This document shows, piece after piece, positions 37,857-47,995 of a stretch of 63,444 nt of DNA. The DNA comes from Chitinophagia bacterium (lineage in GTDB: Bacteria > Bacteroidota > Bacteroidia > Chitinophagales > Chitinophagaceae): contig JAJPJP010000234.1 in assembly GCA_021324175.1 (NCBI GenBank), positions 1 through 63,444 on the forward strand. The letters are read 5' to 3'. The translations under genes and the position numbers were made by a program. The notes beneath the pieces were generated by a model that saw nothing but the letters and a program-made list of their open reading frames with translations, was not told the DNA's origin and did not search any database. The first letter of the stretch is position 1, and each line of letters starts with the position of its first letter.

Positions 37857-38303
37857 ATGCCAGTAAAAATCCGACTTCAACGTCATGGGTCAAAAAAGAG
37901 ACCCTTTTACTTTATCGTCGTTGCTGATGCGCGTGCCCCCAGAGACGGTAAATTCATCCAGAAAATCGGCACATACAATCCGCTAACCGTACCAGCAGCT
38001 GTACAACTCGATCGCCAGAAAGCTCTCGACTGGTTGCATAAAGGTGCCCAGCCGACTGATACGGTGCGCAGGATTCTTTCATATAAAGGAGTCTTGTACC
38101 TGAAGCACCTGTTGCGTGGCGTCAAGCTTGGCTTGTTTGATGATGCGGCGGCCATGGAGAAGTTTCAGAAATGGCATTCTGAACATGAGGTCCAACTCAG
38201 GAAGAGACAGGAAGATCACCGCAAATCAAAATTTGTCAAGCGTGGACAAGCTCCGGTTCGTAAAGCTGAAAAAAAGCCGGAAGGTGAAGCTGGTGAAGAA
38301 TAA
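37857..38303 (+). CDS. rpsP: 30S ribosomal protein S16
   Basis: Protein of 148 residues. The first 80 are the conserved S16 core ([23 protein letters not shown]). The remaining 65 form the basic, Lys/Glu-rich extension usual for Bacteroidota (the E. coli protein has about 82 residues). Driven by the promoter at 37775 and followed by a strong terminator before rimM. Confidence 0.96.
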   Translation: MPVKIRLQRHGSKKRPFYFIVVADARAPRDGKFIQKIGTYNPLTVPAAVQLDRQKALDWLHKGAQPTDTVRRILSYKGVLYLKHLLRGVKLGLFDDAAAMEKFQKWHSEHEVQLRKRQEDHRKSKFVKRGQAPVRKAEKKPEGEAGEE

Positions 38304-38330
38304 CGATTATAAATTTTAAATCATAACATC

Positions 38331-38362
38331 AACCCGGTGAAGGAATTCATCGGGTTTTTTTT
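38331..38362 (+). terminator. Terminator between rpsP and rimM
   Basis: AACCCGGTGA and TCATCGGGTT form a 10-bp stem with one G-T pair and a 6-nt loop, followed by a run of eight T. The run ends two nucleotides before the rimM ATG, so it may act as terminator or attenuator for rimM. Confidence 0.85.
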
Positions 38363-38364
38363 GC

Positions 38365-38880
38365 ATGAAAGAGTACAGAAATGTAGGACGGTTCGTAGCA
38401 ACGCATGGATATCGCGGCGAGTTAATTTTGTCACACCACCTGGGGAGCAAAAACTCTCTGAAAGAGATTCCGACAATTTTTATACATGAGGTCTCAAATT
38501 CCATGTTCCCTTATTTTGTTGAGCAAATCAGGGTCAAAAAGGAAAATGAACTTGTTGTCAAGATCGAAGGTATTGACTCAAAGGAATCTGCTGAGAAGCT
38601 GCTTGGAAAGGAAGCCTGGCTCGAAGAACGGTCTTTTAGAAAGCATGCTGATTCATCCTCACCCGCTTCGCTTGTGGGCTTTCATTTGGTCAGCCAGGAT
38701 GCCGACCTGGGGGAAATCTATGAGGTGATCGAAATGCCACACCAGTTGCTATGCAAAATTAAGTGGAAAGAAAAAGAGGCACTTATTCCACTGCATGACA
38801 AAAGCCTGATAAGAATCGATAAACGCAAAAGGGAAGTGCATGTTGAATTGCCCGATGGACTCCTGGATATATATCGATAA
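38365..38880 (+). CDS. rimM: 16S rRNA processing protein RimM
   Basis: Protein of 171 residues: N-terminal RimM domain (N-V-G-R-F-V-A-T-H-G-Y-R-G-E) and C-terminal PRC-barrel (L-V-G-F-H-L-V, I-P-L-H-D, L-P-D-G-L-L-D). Assembly factor for the 30S head that binds S19. The ATG lies immediately behind the T-run of a terminator, leaving no room for a separate leader. trmD and rplS, which usually follow, are absent here. Confidence 0.93.
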   Translation: MKEYRNVGRFVATHGYRGELILSHHLGSKNSLKEIPTIFIHEVSNSMFPYFVEQIRVKKENELVVKIEGIDSKESAEKLLGKEAWLEERSFRKHADSSSPASLVGFHLVSQDADLGEIYEVIEMPHQLLCKIKWKEKEALIPLHDKSLIRIDKRKREVHVELPDGLLDIYR

Positions 38881-39348
38881 TTAATTACCCAGTCGGATAA
38901 GATCGGCCATTAACTTCATTCTGAAATAAAGGTTGCTGAACATGAGTGGAATGTCATTTTTTGCGTGCACGAATGAGCCGCCGTTCAATTCGCGTATATT
39001 TTTCAGCTCAACGATTTTTTCATCGATTTTGAAGGCAAGCCTCTCGAGCGTCCATCCAATGTACTTTTTATTTCTCCCATCCGCCACGTCGTCAACGCCA
39101 ATCAAATCACGTTTGAACTTTTTATACGAGAAATTATTTCTTATAGCCTCTTTGTAGGCCTCATTGCTGAGTAGTCCAGCCAGCCGGTCATAAGACGAAT
39201 GATTAATGTAGGCGTTCTTGAATAAGTTCAGATTATCCCGAAGTTCCATGATGAGGTGTTTCTTCACTATATCGTTGGTCTGCGCCTTGCGGCGCAGAAA
39301 AGTGATCAGGTCATTTAGCTGCGATACTCCCGGGGCTAGCCATTCCAT
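38881..39348 (-). CDS. Conserved protein of unknown function
   Basis: Protein of 155 residues from the ATG at 39348; longer starts overlap the divergent dinB and look non-coding. Mostly alpha-helical and basic with no signal peptide: L-N-D-L-I-T-F-L-R-R-K early, Y-K-K-F-K-R-D-L-I-G-V-D-D-V-A in the middle. Not recognised. Its stop abuts the rimM stop, so the two genes are convergent. Expressed divergently from dinB with a 75-nt gap. Confidence 0.7.
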   Translation of the reverse strand: MEWLAPGVSQLNDLITFLRRKAQTNDIVKKHLIMELRDNLNLFKNAYINHSSYDRLAGLLSNEAYKEAIRNNFSYKKFKRDLIGVDDVADGRNKKYIGWTLERLAFKIDEKIVELKNIRELNGGSFVHAKNDIPLMFSNLYFRMKLMADLIRLGN

Positions 39349-39423
39349 AAAGATAAAAGTAAAGTTTTCCGATTGCTTTGAGGCCTTCGTACTAAAGAAA
39401 TTAGTACATTTAAGGAGAGTTTT

Positions 39424-40575
39424 ATGCCAGAAACCCAGCAGAGAATTATAGCGCATTTTGATCTCGATGCTTTTTTTGTATCGGTCGAATGCCTGAATGA
39501 CCCTTCGCTAAAGGGCAAGCCATTGATCGTTGGAGGACACAATGAAAGGGGAGTGGTCTGCGCGTGCAGTTATGAGACGAGAAAGTTTGTCGTGCATTCC
39601 GCGATGCCGATGAAGTCGGCGATGCGCCTTTGTCCCCAGGCGATCGTTGTCAGTGGGTCATACAAGGACTATGGAAAGTATTCACAATGGGTTACCGATA
39701 TAATTGCGGAAAATGCGCCGCTATATGAAAAGGCCTCGGTCGATGAATTTTATATCGACCTGACCGGAATGGAGCGTTTTTTTGAACCGTACAAATGGAC
39801 AATTCAATTAAGGGAAAAAATTATATCTAAAACGAAACTCCCAATTTCATTTGGCATGGCCTCCAGTAAACTGGTAGCCAAAATCGCAACAGATGAAGCA
39901 AAGCCAAATGGTTATCTGTATATACCGCCGGGAAGGGAAAAGGAATTTCTCGCTCCGCTGCTCGTGTCAAAAATTCCCGGCGTTGGCAAGCACACCTGCA
40001 AAGCGCTCAATGATCTCGGCATCAATACCATCGAAGACATCAGCCGCCAATCCACATCGCTCTTGGAAAAATATTTTGGCAAATACGGCGCCGACTTATG
40101 GAATAAATCCAACGGGATCAATGTGCACCAGGTAGTAAACATGCGAAGAGCGAAATCTATTTCAACAGAGAATACTTTTTTTGAAAACAGTACTGATCTC
40201 ACTTTTCTTCTTTCGGAGGTTGTTCGAATGACGGAAAAAATCGCCTATGAATTGAGGCAGGATCAGAAAATTGCCGGATGCATTGCCGTGAAAATCCGCT
40301 ATTCGGATTTCGAGACGACATCCAGGCAAGTCTCCATTGACCTCACCGATTATGATGACGAACTCATCCGGAAAGCCAAAGATCTTTTTCGCAAACTTTA
40401 CAGAAACAAAAAATCAGTGCGATTGTTGGGCGTCAGGCTCAGCCACCTCTCGGATCAGGGCCAACAGACGGACATGTTTGGTGACGACGAAAGAAAAAGT
40501 GCACTTTACCGCACGATCGACGAGGTAAAAAACCGGTTTGGCTTTAATTCGCTTTCGAAAGCGGCTTATAAATAG
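39424..40575 (+). CDS. dinB: DNA polymerase IV (Y family)
   Basis: Protein of 383 residues. Catalytic acidic residues lie in F-D-L-D-A-F-F-V-S-V-E and S-V-D-E-F-Y-I-D-L-T-G. G-V-G-K in the thumb helix-hairpin-helix, then a little-finger domain. The C-terminal Q-Q-T-D-M-F is a likely sliding-clamp-binding motif. Translesion polymerase. No LexA-type site was recognised upstream. Confidence 0.94.
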   Translation: MPETQQRIIAHFDLDAFFVSVECLNDPSLKGKPLIVGGHNERGVVCACSYETRKFVVHSAMPMKSAMRLCPQAIVVSGSYKDYGKYSQWVTDIIAENAPLYEKASVDEFYIDLTGMERFFEPYKWTIQLREKIISKTKLPISFGMASSKLVAKIATDEAKPNGYLYIPPGREKEFLAPLLVSKIPGVGKHTCKALNDLGINTIEDISRQSTSLLEKYFGKYGADLWNKSNGINVHQVVNMRRAKSISTENTFFENSTDLTFLLSEVVRMTEKIAYELRQDQKIAGCIAVKIRYSDFETTSRQVSIDLTDYDDELIRKAKDLFRKLYRNKKSVRLLGVRLSHLSDQGQQTDMFGDDERKSALYRTIDEVKNRFGFNSLSKAAYK

Positions 40576-40697
40576 ACGGGGAAAAATTGTTTTCGTAAAG
40601 ATTTTCTGGCCGAAAGAAGTGAAGAAAATTTAGCGTCTGCGTAAGAGGTGAGTCAAAACAATGATCGTATATATGTTCTAATTCCTTCAAAAAACAA

Positions 40698-40727
40698 GGG
40701 GCCAGAATGAATATTCAGCCCCGTTTT
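40698..40727 (+). terminator. Candidate terminator downstream of dinB
   Basis: GGGGC and GCCCC form a short stem around a 15-nt loop that contains a palindrome (TGAATATTCA), followed by GTTTTT. It lies 122 nt after the dinB stop in the 336-nt gap before gldN. The rest of that gap is AT-rich with no supported gene. Confidence 0.5.
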
Positions 40728-40858
40728 TAAAATCCAATATCCTATGAAAAACCGAAGTAAAAGTAGCAAAACAATTCTATTTATCAATAAATGCTCTTCG
40801 CTATTTTATCCTTTTTCCAAAATGTGCAAAAGATTTTTTCAAAAGTCGACAAAAACAA

Positions 40859-40888
40859 AAAAGGCATCGTAAATCTACGATACCTTTT
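40859..40888 (-). terminator. Terminator of the gldKLMN operon
   Basis: AAAAGGCATCGTA and TACGATACCTTTT form a 13-bp stem (one G-T pair on the RNA) with a 4-nt loop. On the minus strand it is followed by a T-rich run, 23 nt after the gldN stop. It could also work weakly on the plus strand. Confidence 0.85.
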
Positions 40889-40911
40889 AACCAAAAATGA
40901 GGTTATGAGGA

Positions 40912-41934
40912 TTAATAGGACCAAAGATCCTGTTCGTAATTGAATATTTTATCCTTGATGTCGTCTCCTTCCAGCAGCGCAAGAATAGGATCCTTAATGT
41001 ATTCGCCGATGTACTTGTCGCCCGGGTTATCCATCGTTGACTTGATGATTCGACTCGCAAACATCCGGCTTTCAAATAATTCTTCCCAGCTCATTCTAGC
41101 GCCGAAGTTCTTTCCGTTATAAGCTTCAAATTTCGCAAGCATTGGTCTGAGATCCGGATAGTATACCCAGAAGATCGGCAATACGGCGCGGAAACTTCCA
41201 TCGGAATTAATAAGCGTCTTGAGAGGAGCAATACCCAGTATCCGCGCATACATACGCGAAGTCTGCTTGTCAAATACCCATTCTTCTTTAATCCAATATC
41301 TTTCGATGGACTCTGCATTGAAAACATCCATTATGGTAGTGTCTTTTGTCAGGCCCTTCGAGCCATCGGGATCTTTCGCGAAGTCAGGAATCTGTATGAC
41401 ATGTGGTTTTCCAACAAGGCTGGTTGCAATATCTTTGAAAGTGTATGGAGTCGTAAAACGGTCATTCTGCGGGTCAAAGGCAGTAATTTCTCCACTTTTG
41501 ATCGCATTAAGCAAGATCATGATAAAACGCTGGTTGCCGTTATCTTCTGTCGCCGAATATGAAAACGGGAGATTCATCTTCTCGTGTACGTCAATTTCGC
41601 GCCATACACGCTGCCTGTAAACTGCATCATCCTCGCGGATATACTGGTAGGCCAGAGGCGTGCGATCCTTAATTAGGGTGCGTTCAATCGAGGCATCATT
41701 TCTTAAAGATTTGAGCGGGGTATCCAGCACAATATCCGGCTCGATGTTAGCAGGTTTTTTGGTCGTGTCAACTGCCGGTGTAACCGCTGCCGTATTCGCA
41801 TTGTTCTTGCTCGTATTTGTCTTTTTGGTTGTCCTTTTTTTCGATGTACGCTTAGTTGTTTGGGCGTTCACCGTACCGACTGCGAGGGCAATCACCAGAG
41901 CCAATAGACTGAACCTGATCAAGCTGTTTTTCAT
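40912..41934 (-). CDS. gldN: Gliding motility / type IX secretion protein GldN
   Basis: Protein of 340 residues with a signal peptide (…V-G-T-V-N-A-Q), a Thr/Lys-rich stretch (T-T-K-R-T-S-K-K-R-T-T-K-K) and the GldN/PorN core (Y-Q-Y-I-R-E-D-D-A-V-Y-R-Q-R-V-W-R-E-I-D). Periplasmic ring component that works with GldK at the outer membrane. Last gene of gldKLMN, followed by a terminator. Confidence 0.93.
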   Translation of the reverse strand: MKNSLIRFSLLALVIALAVGTVNAQTTKRTSKKRTTKKTNTSKNNANTAAVTPAVDTTKKPANIEPDIVLDTPLKSLRNDASIERTLIKDRTPLAYQYIREDDAVYRQRVWREIDVHEKMNLPFSYSATEDNGNQRFIMILLNAIKSGEITAFDPQNDRFTTPYTFKDIATSLVGKPHVIQIPDFAKDPDGSKGLTKDTTIMDVFNAESIERYWIKEEWVFDKQTSRMYARILGIAPLKTLINSDGSFRAVLPIFWVYYPDLRPMLAKFEAYNGKNFGARMSWEELFESRMFASRIIKSTMDNPGDKYIGEYIKDPILALLEGDDIKDKIFNYEQDLWSY

Positions 41935-41996
41935 TTTTCGAATTTTACGAATTTACTAGTTGCAAAAAGTTCGCCATGCCCGGCGAACTGATTCCT

Positions 41997-43562
41997 TTAT
42001 CTCAAATTAAAGAATATTCCCTGTATCTGTCGCTGTTTGCCATCGGGTCCGACAACCGTAATTTCATCAAAGAAAACCTGAGTTCCCGGCGAAGCCCGAT
42101 TGATGATGTCTGCAGCTTTCCCAGTCCACTTGTTTCCTTCGTTTAAAGCCTGCGTATACACGGGGATGCTACCGCCGATTGCTCCTAATTTGTAACTGAT
42201 CACTTTGAAAGGAGCTTCAAATTCTGCGTCCGCCAACCTGGTAATTAATCCCAGGCTAGCCTTAAACTCGGAGGTAGGAATCGTGCCTCCCCTGTGAAGG
42301 CCTACAAATGCTGTGGGATCCGGCAAAGGTTTTACACGCCATTTTGTTGGCGTTGTCTTTCCGTCAATGGTTACATTGATAATTTGTTCGCCGCGCTGAA
42401 CCGGGTAAGCTTCCCATTTTGAGCCGCTGATATGTTTCAAAACACCGACTGCGCTTCCACCAACGAATGAAGCTTGTATTTTTTCACTGCCGGAACCACC
42501 TGTAATAGTGAGCGGATTGGACATCTGGTCACCCATAATGTACAACACGTTCATTTTGTCTGCTGAAACTGCAACTCCTGAGGGAACTCCCACGGTATAA
42601 TTAATATCCTGGTTGATTGTCATCAATTGGCCGTCCTGGTTCTTATATGAACCGCCGATATGGACCTTCTGGGCGCCGCTCCCTGAAACCGGGTACTCTG
42701 TAATCGCTTCGCCATCTTTATCTAGTTCAACATGCTGACCATTAATCGTAATATTCGGTTGAACCGAAGCCGCAGAGCTAAAAGCTCCCACACCGGCGGT
42801 TACCTTAATTTTTTCTCCGGGCATGAGGTAGGTCGCATTCGCTCCCGCAATTACGCCCGTTTTGTCAAACCTGACAGCCACCGCGCCGATCTGGTCGTGA
42901 CAATAAGTAATCATGTTATTCTCTGTATTCTTAATATCATTCTGAAACTTGCTCAAAATCGTGATCGCAGCGACCGTGGGGGTCATGTTGAAGTAGTTCA
43001 CCGTCCAGTTTCTCGCCTCGTCGCCTGTTGGCGTAATTCCTTCCTGGGTTGGCGGGACGGTTAAGTCAAGGGGAATTTTACCTGCAAATTCCTTTGACAG
43101 TTCAGGGTCCTTCATGATATCTTCTTTGTATTTCTTGAGCATCGAATAAAGCTTTGGACCTTCCCCTTCCTCGTCAAAAATCCTCGTTGCAGCTTCCAGA
43201 TCATCCGGTTTGTAACCGGAGGTATCACCTTTTGGAAGGTCAAATCCCGATTCCTTGAGTAGCCTGTCTTTCAGGTGTTCAATCGAGTCATAAGCATTTT
43301 TGGACATATTTTGAACGGTATAAGCTTTTGGCGCCCAGATCTCCGCCTTTTGCTTAGTTTCGGGAGCCTTCAACTTTTGGGCCAGCGAATTATAAATTAT
43401 TCCGTTGTCATTCGCCAAGGCATTATTCGAGTTCGCAATGCTGCGGTTGACAACTTTAAACGCGTTCAATATTTCTGCAGATACATTCAGTGCCAGCAAA
43501 GCCGTGAGCACCAAATACATCATGTTGATCATCTTTTGGCGGGGCTCTTTAGGTAAGGCCAT
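41997..43562 (-). CDS. gldM: Gliding motility / type IX secretion protein GldM
   Basis: Protein of 521 residues: a short cytoplasmic start, one membrane helix (M-Y-L-V-L-T-A-L-L-A-L-N-V-S), then four periplasmic domains, as known for GldM/PorM. The helical first domain covers about 35-220 and the beta-rich domains the rest. It couples the GldL motor to the GldK/N ring. 62 nt upstream of gldN. Confidence 0.95.
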   Translation of the reverse strand: MALPKEPRQKMINMMYLVLTALLALNVSAEILNAFKVVNRSIANSNNALANDNGIIYNSLAQKLKAPETKQKAEIWAPKAYTVQNMSKNAYDSIEHLKDRLLKESGFDLPKGDTSGYKPDDLEAATRIFDEEGEGPKLYSMLKKYKEDIMKDPELSKEFAGKIPLDLTVPPTQEGITPTGDEARNWTVNYFNMTPTVAAITILSKFQNDIKNTENNMITYCHDQIGAVAVRFDKTGVIAGANATYLMPGEKIKVTAGVGAFSSAASVQPNITINGQHVELDKDGEAITEYPVSGSGAQKVHIGGSYKNQDGQLMTINQDINYTVGVPSGVAVSADKMNVLYIMGDQMSNPLTITGGSGSEKIQASFVGGSAVGVLKHISGSKWEAYPVQRGEQIINVTIDGKTTPTKWRVKPLPDPTAFVGLHRGGTIPTSEFKASLGLITRLADAEFEAPFKVISYKLGAIGGSIPVYTQALNEGNKWTGKAADIINRASPGTQVFFDEITVVGPDGKQRQIQGIFFNLR

Positions 43563-43611
43563 GGATCAGTAGTTTAAATTTTTGGACAATGGGTTTTTCA
43601 ATTTCAGTTTT

Positions 43612-44379
43612 TTATTGCCTTCCCTGCATCGCGCTCAGCATGTTTCCATAGATGTGGTTGAGGCTGCCCAGGTTCTTCGCGAGAAGCGCAATCTGTTCCT
43701 GAGTCTTTTTGGCATCATCCACGCTGTTTTGCATAGTCTGCGAAGCTTGTACCAGGTTACCGTAGAAGCTATTCATGGCCTTCAGGTGGTTATTGGTATC
43801 CTGCAATTCCAATTCATAGATGGCATTTAGCGATCCCAGATTCTTGTTTAGCACCTGTACCTGCTCGTGGAACTGCTTAGTGCTTTCTGCCGCAGCATTA
43901 AAATGACCGATTGTTGTTGTGGCACTTTGATAGGCGCCCTTCATATTATCAAGCGCGACGGCTGCTTCTTTAGTTTTGGCAGTGTATTCACTGGTTGCAG
44001 CCACAGCTCCCGATACGTCACTTATTTTTTCGATGGTCGTGCCAAATTTTTTGAACCCCTCGCTCAAACGACCCAGGTTGGCTGGAGTGATTTCAGCTTC
44101 CTGGAGCATCTTGTCGAACTTGTCCAGTGCAGGATTGCCACCTGAGTTGCCGGCCAGTTTTGGCAACGCTTCCGCAATGGCATGCATTTCTGAACCCGGA
44201 GGAGGCAGGAAAGCATAAACCGTAAAAATCAGGGCTTCTGTGATCAACCCTGCGGTCAAAAAGAAATTTGCTAATTTTTGGTGGGTAATTTTCTCCCAGG
44301 CGCCAAAAATGACGATTGCAGCGCCCATACAGACTATAACGTTGACAAGTTTTTCGGTTTGCTTAGAAACGCCGGCCAT
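43612..44379 (-). CDS. gldL: Gliding motility / type IX secretion motor protein GldL
   Basis: Protein of 255 residues: two membrane helices in the first 75 residues (L-V-N-V-I-V-C-M-G-A-A-I-V-I-F-G and the F-L-T-A-G-L-I-T-E-A helix with the proton-path Glu), then a long cytoplasmic helical part with repeated heptads. It forms the proton-driven rotary motor with GldM. 49 nt before gldM. Confidence 0.94.
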   Translation of the reverse strand: MAGVSKQTEKLVNVIVCMGAAIVIFGAWEKITHQKLANFFLTAGLITEALIFTVYAFLPPPGSEMHAIAEALPKLAGNSGGNPALDKFDKMLQEAEITPANLGRLSEGFKKFGTTIEKISDVSGAVAATSEYTAKTKEAAVALDNMKGAYQSATTTIGHFNAAAESTKQFHEQVQVLNKNLGSLNAIYELELQDTNNHLKAMNSFYGNLVQASQTMQNSVDDAKKTQEQIALLAKNLGSLNHIYGNMLSAMQGRQ

Positions 44380-44429
44380 AATTGTAAGTTTAAATTGATT
44401 TTTAATAGGTTAAAAAGGGGTCAGAAAAC

Positions 44430-44472
44430 AAAGTTCGTTTTGAATTCTAGCTATGAATCAAAAACGAACTTT
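44430..44472 (-). promoter_or_regulatory. Stem-loop between gldK and gldL
   Basis: AAAGTTCGTTTT and AAAACGAACTTT form a 12-bp stem around a loop of about 19 nt in the 122-nt spacer. On the minus strand only GTTTTCT follows, so full termination is doubtful. It could be a processing or partial-attenuation site setting the GldK:GldL ratio. Confidence 0.5.
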
Positions 44473-44501
44473 CAGTAAAAAAATTTTATTCTCGGTAAAA
44501 A

Positions 44502-45791
44502 TTACTTGCGATAGGAAAGTGTTGGTGGAAGATCAATTATCGTACGGAAACCAATATAAGACTTTGATGTATCCTGGTATTCGTAAGTACGCGTGCTCGT
44601 CTGCAGATAGAAACCTACATCCTTCCAGCTTCCGCCGCGAACTACCTTGCGCTTCATCCTGGGAGGATCAGATTCTTTTGCATTGTAACGAATATCGGGG
44701 TTCATGTCATGTTCAAACGTCGATGCACCTTCGTAGTAAACAGAGGAAGTCCACTCAGCAACGTTGCCTGCCATACAGTAAAGACCAAAGTCATTGGGCC
44801 AGTAAGCGTCTGCACGGGCAGTATAAAAAGCGCCATCTTCGGGATAATTTCCGCGGCCAGGTTTAAAGTTGGCAAGTAGGCAGCCTTTCTTGTTTCTCAG
44901 GTAATAATTACCCCAGGGAAACATCGATTGTGACCTGCCGCCTCGTGCTGCGTATTCCCATTCTGCTTCACTGGGTAAGCGGTAATTTGATTCCGTCGAT
45001 TTATGCTGACGTATCAACGCTGAATTCTGAATCATCGTTCGCCATTCGCAGAACGCGGTCGCCTGGTTCCAGTTCACACCTACAACCGGATAATTACCAA
45101 ATGCGGGGTGCGAGAAATAACGCTGCGTCATTGGTTCGTTATATGAATAAGAGAAATCGCGAATCCATACCAACGTGTCAGGATAGATCTTAACTTCAGC
45201 TGAATCAATGAATTTTGAGCGAGCCTTTCCTTCATTTTCCTTTTTTGCCGCTTCTTTCAGATCAAACTTCTCGTAATGAAATTTTAGTTTTGCCGGATCG
45301 ATTTCCTTTCTACCGAAAATGCGGTTGTCCGGAGTCAGAATCATCTGGTCTATCTTCTCAATCGTCGCTTTGTCACCCCATTTGATCATCTCAGCCTTTT
45401 TCCAGTCAATTTGGAATCTTCCGTCAATTTCTTTTCCGTACTGCATCAGGGTTGCTGCGATCGAATCTCTTACCCAATACACGAATTGACGATACTCATT
45501 GTTGGTGATTTCTGTTGCATCCATCCAGAATCCATTGATGGAAACCTGGCGATTACGGGCAGTAAATGCGTAATTGATATCCTCGTCACTCGGACCCATG
45601 TGAAAGGTACCAGCGGGCACGTAAACCATTCCCGGCGGTTTAGTCAAATTGTATCTGCTCGCAGGAGCAACTCCGTGCAGTCGCCCGTCTTCCGGAAAAC
45701 TCTTCCCGGTCGAACTTCCTGATTTGCTGCAGCCAAGAGACAGAAAAAAGAGGGGGGAGATGAGCAGGATATAAAGGTTTTTCATTTTCAT
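44502..45791 (-). CDS. gldK: Gliding motility / type IX secretion lipoprotein GldK
   Basis: Protein of 429 residues from the ATG at 45791 (upstream ATG at 45833 gives an atypical start). Lipoprotein signal ends L-S-L-G-C. The body is a formylglycine-generating-enzyme-like (SUMF1) domain: P-P-G-M-V-Y-V-P-A-G-T-F-H-M-G, E-I-T-N-N-E-Y, R-L-P-S-E-A-E-W-E-Y-A-A-R-G and V-R-G-G-S-W. Outer-membrane lipoprotein that forms rings with GldN. First gene of the set. Confidence 0.94.
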   Translation of the reverse strand: MKMKNLYILLISPLFFLSLGCSKSGSSTGKSFPEDGRLHGVAPASRYNLTKPPGMVYVPAGTFHMGPSDEDINYAFTARNRQVSINGFWMDATEITNNEYRQFVYWVRDSIAATLMQYGKEIDGRFQIDWKKAEMIKWGDKATIEKIDQMILTPDNRIFGRKEIDPAKLKFHYEKFDLKEAAKKENEGKARSKFIDSAEVKIYPDTLVWIRDFSYSYNEPMTQRYFSHPAFGNYPVVGVNWNQATAFCEWRTMIQNSALIRQHKSTESNYRLPSEAEWEYAARGGRSQSMFPWGNYYLRNKKGCLLANFKPGRGNYPEDGAFYTARADAYWPNDFGLYCMAGNVAEWTSSVYYEGASTFEHDMNPDIRYNAKESDPPRMKRKVVRGGSWKDVGFYLQTSTRTYEYQDTSKSYIGFRTIIDLPPTLSYRK

Positions 45792-45922
45792 AACATTAAA
45801 GGGTAATCGGCAAAATTTAGTTTTCACCAACATCTTGTTTACAATTTTATAATTTATTTCTCAGAAGTCAAAACTTTGAAACCAGTAAATTTTAACGAAT
45901 ACTATAAAGCTTTATTGTAACA

Positions 45923-47995
45923 TCATGGCCTGTTTTTTTGCACATTTTTCAGGAAATGGATCAACTTAGCGGTTTCGTTTACAGGCGGTTGGCAACTATA
46001 ATCTTTGCATAGGAAAATTGATGGCTCCTTGGTGATGGGCTTACCCTTTAAGAGCGGGAATTTATTGTTTTCAACGGTGGAGGATTGAAAAATTCTTACT
46101 GGAATAAAATTACTCAATAATTCCTTCCTGAGTGCATTTATTTTTTCACCAACCATGACCAGTTCCGGCATATCATACGCAATTGACTGCAGGACAGTTG
46201 CCCAAATACTGAAAGACGTGGGAAATTTCACGATGTTGTCTTTCATTGCAAGGCAGGCTTCTATGGCTTTTCGTTTCCAGTCGGGAATGTCGAATATTAT
46301 AGAAAGCGTTAATAAGTTCATAACCATCGTCGAGTTTCCTGAAGGCTGGGCGCCGTCAAACATTTCCTTTTTTCGGAGAATAACATCTTTTTGCGCTTCG
46401 TTCGTGAAATAGAACAGCCCTTTTTCCTTGTCTTCAAAATGGTCTTGAACATAGTGCGCAATATCTTTTGCCCGAAGAAGATAAGTCGGATTGCCGGTAA
46501 TTTCCTGCAGGTCGACGAGTGCCTGGATCATAAAGGCCAGATCGTCCAGGAAAGCAAAAAAAGATTTTTTGCCGTTCTTAAAACTGTGTCCGAATTCACC
46601 TGGGGCATCACCTCCAAGATGACTTAGCATGAATCCCATATTTTCAACGGCGAGTTCGCGATATGCTTCAATTCCCAATGCCTGGTAAGCTTTGCAGCAG
46701 GCTGAATTCATGAGGGCGTTCCAGCTTAATATGATCTTGTCGTCCAGTCCAGGTTTTAGTCTGCTATTTCTTCGTTCCAATAGTTTCTTTCGGTCTCTTT
46801 CCAAAGCGTTAAGCAGCAGATCAAGAGTCAAATTGTTCTCGCGCGCAAATTCGGCCGCGTCCATCCGGCGATGCAATATGTTTTTGCTCTCCCAGTTTCC
46901 ACTTCGCGTGATGCCATAGTAATTGCAAAACAATTCGCTGTCGCCCTGTAATACCTCATCTACCTCCTCGATTGTCCAGATATAATATTTTCCTTCTTCG
47001 CCATCGCTGTCGGCATCCATTGCGGAATAAAACCCTTTCTCACCTGACGTCAATTCGTTCCTGATAAAATCCATGGTTTGCTGGATCGCCGCTTTATAGC
47101 TTTGCTTTTGCGTAATTTGATATGCTTCGCTCAAAAGAATGATAAGCAGCGCGTTATCATAAAGCATTTTTTCGAAATGCGGAACAAGCCACTTGGAATC
47201 CGTTGAATATCGTGCAAAGCCGCCCGCCAGGTGATCATAAATTCCCCCATCTATCATTTTATCAAGGCTGAGACAAGCCTGCTTAAGTGCCTCATTGTTT
47301 CCGGTGAAATAATGATAATGTAATAAAAAGCGAATTGAGAATGTCTGGGGAAACTTTGGAGCGCTGCCGAATCCGCCATCGACCCTATCCGCATTGTTCA
47401 TCAGTTGTTTGAACACTTCGTCCAAATCTGCAGGGCCAATATTTTGAGGTGTCCCTGGATGGCTCGACGGTTCTGCGAACAAACCCATCCGCGACAAATG
47501 TTGCGTTAGGGTATTCGCCTGATTTTTTATTTCGTCGGACCTCGTCAGATATGCATCAGCAATACTTTCCAGGACCTCGCGCCATGAAGGGCGATTGTAC
47601 ATTCGCTTCGGAGGAAAATACGTGCCACCGTAAAAAGGTTTTAGATCAGGTGTCAGGAACACATTCAGCGGCCATCCTCCACTTCCGCTAATTGCCTGGA
47701 CAGCATCCATATATATCTGGTCTATGTCAGGCCTTTCTTCCCTGTCAACTTTAATATTGATGAAATATCGGTTCATCAGCTCCGCGATGCCCTCATCCTC
47801 AAAACTTTCCTTTTCCATCACATGACACCAATGGCAGGAAGAATATCCGATGCTGACGAGCAATGGCTTGTTTTCAAGCACGGCTTTTTCCAGCGTTTGC
47901 GCGTTCCAGGGATGCCAATGAACCGGGTTATGGGCATGTTGCAATAAATATGGGCTGGTCTCGTGTATGAGGAGGTTGGTGAAATCAGGCATCAT
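45923..47995 (-). CDS. Thioredoxin-like DUF255 (YyaL-type) protein
   Basis: Protein of 690 residues from the ATG at 47995 (47992 also possible). The N-terminal thioredoxin fold starts [19 protein letters not shown] and carries C-H-W-C at 54-57. The larger C-terminal part resembles an (alpha/alpha)6 barrel of the 2-epimerase type ([10 protein letters not shown]). Full length for the family. Biochemical role not established; cytoplasmic by lack of signal. Confidence 0.9.
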   Translation of the reverse strand: MMPDFTNLLIHETSPYLLQHAHNPVHWHPWNAQTLEKAVLENKPLLVSIGYSSCHWCHVMEKESFEDEGIAELMNRYFINIKVDREERPDIDQIYMDAVQAISGSGGWPLNVFLTPDLKPFYGGTYFPPKRMYNRPSWREVLESIADAYLTRSDEIKNQANTLTQHLSRMGLFAEPSSHPGTPQNIGPADLDEVFKQLMNNADRVDGGFGSAPKFPQTFSIRFLLHYHYFTGNNEALKQACLSLDKMIDGGIYDHLAGGFARYSTDSKWLVPHFEKMLYDNALLIILLSEAYQITQKQSYKAAIQQTMDFIRNELTSGEKGFYSAMDADSDGEEGKYYIWTIEEVDEVLQGDSELFCNYYGITRSGNWESKNILHRRMDAAEFARENNLTLDLLLNALERDRKKLLERRNSRLKPGLDDKIILSWNALMNSACCKAYQALGIEAYRELAVENMGFMLSHLGGDAPGEFGHSFKNGKKSFFAFLDDLAFMIQALVDLQEITGNPTYLLRAKDIAHYVQDHFEDKEKGLFYFTNEAQKDVILRKKEMFDGAQPSGNSTMVMNLLTLSIIFDIPDWKRKAIEACLAMKDNIVKFPTSFSIWATVLQSIAYDMPELVMVGEKINALRKELLSNFIPVRIFQSSTVENNKFPLLKGKPITKEPSIFLCKDYSCQPPVNETAKLIHFLKNVQKNRP

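Noticed and set aside
40744-40872. A 42-residue Lys/Ser-rich frame in the gap between dinB and gldN
   Set aside because: Its end overlaps the gldN terminator stem and the composition follows the AT-rich DNA; no supporting evidence.
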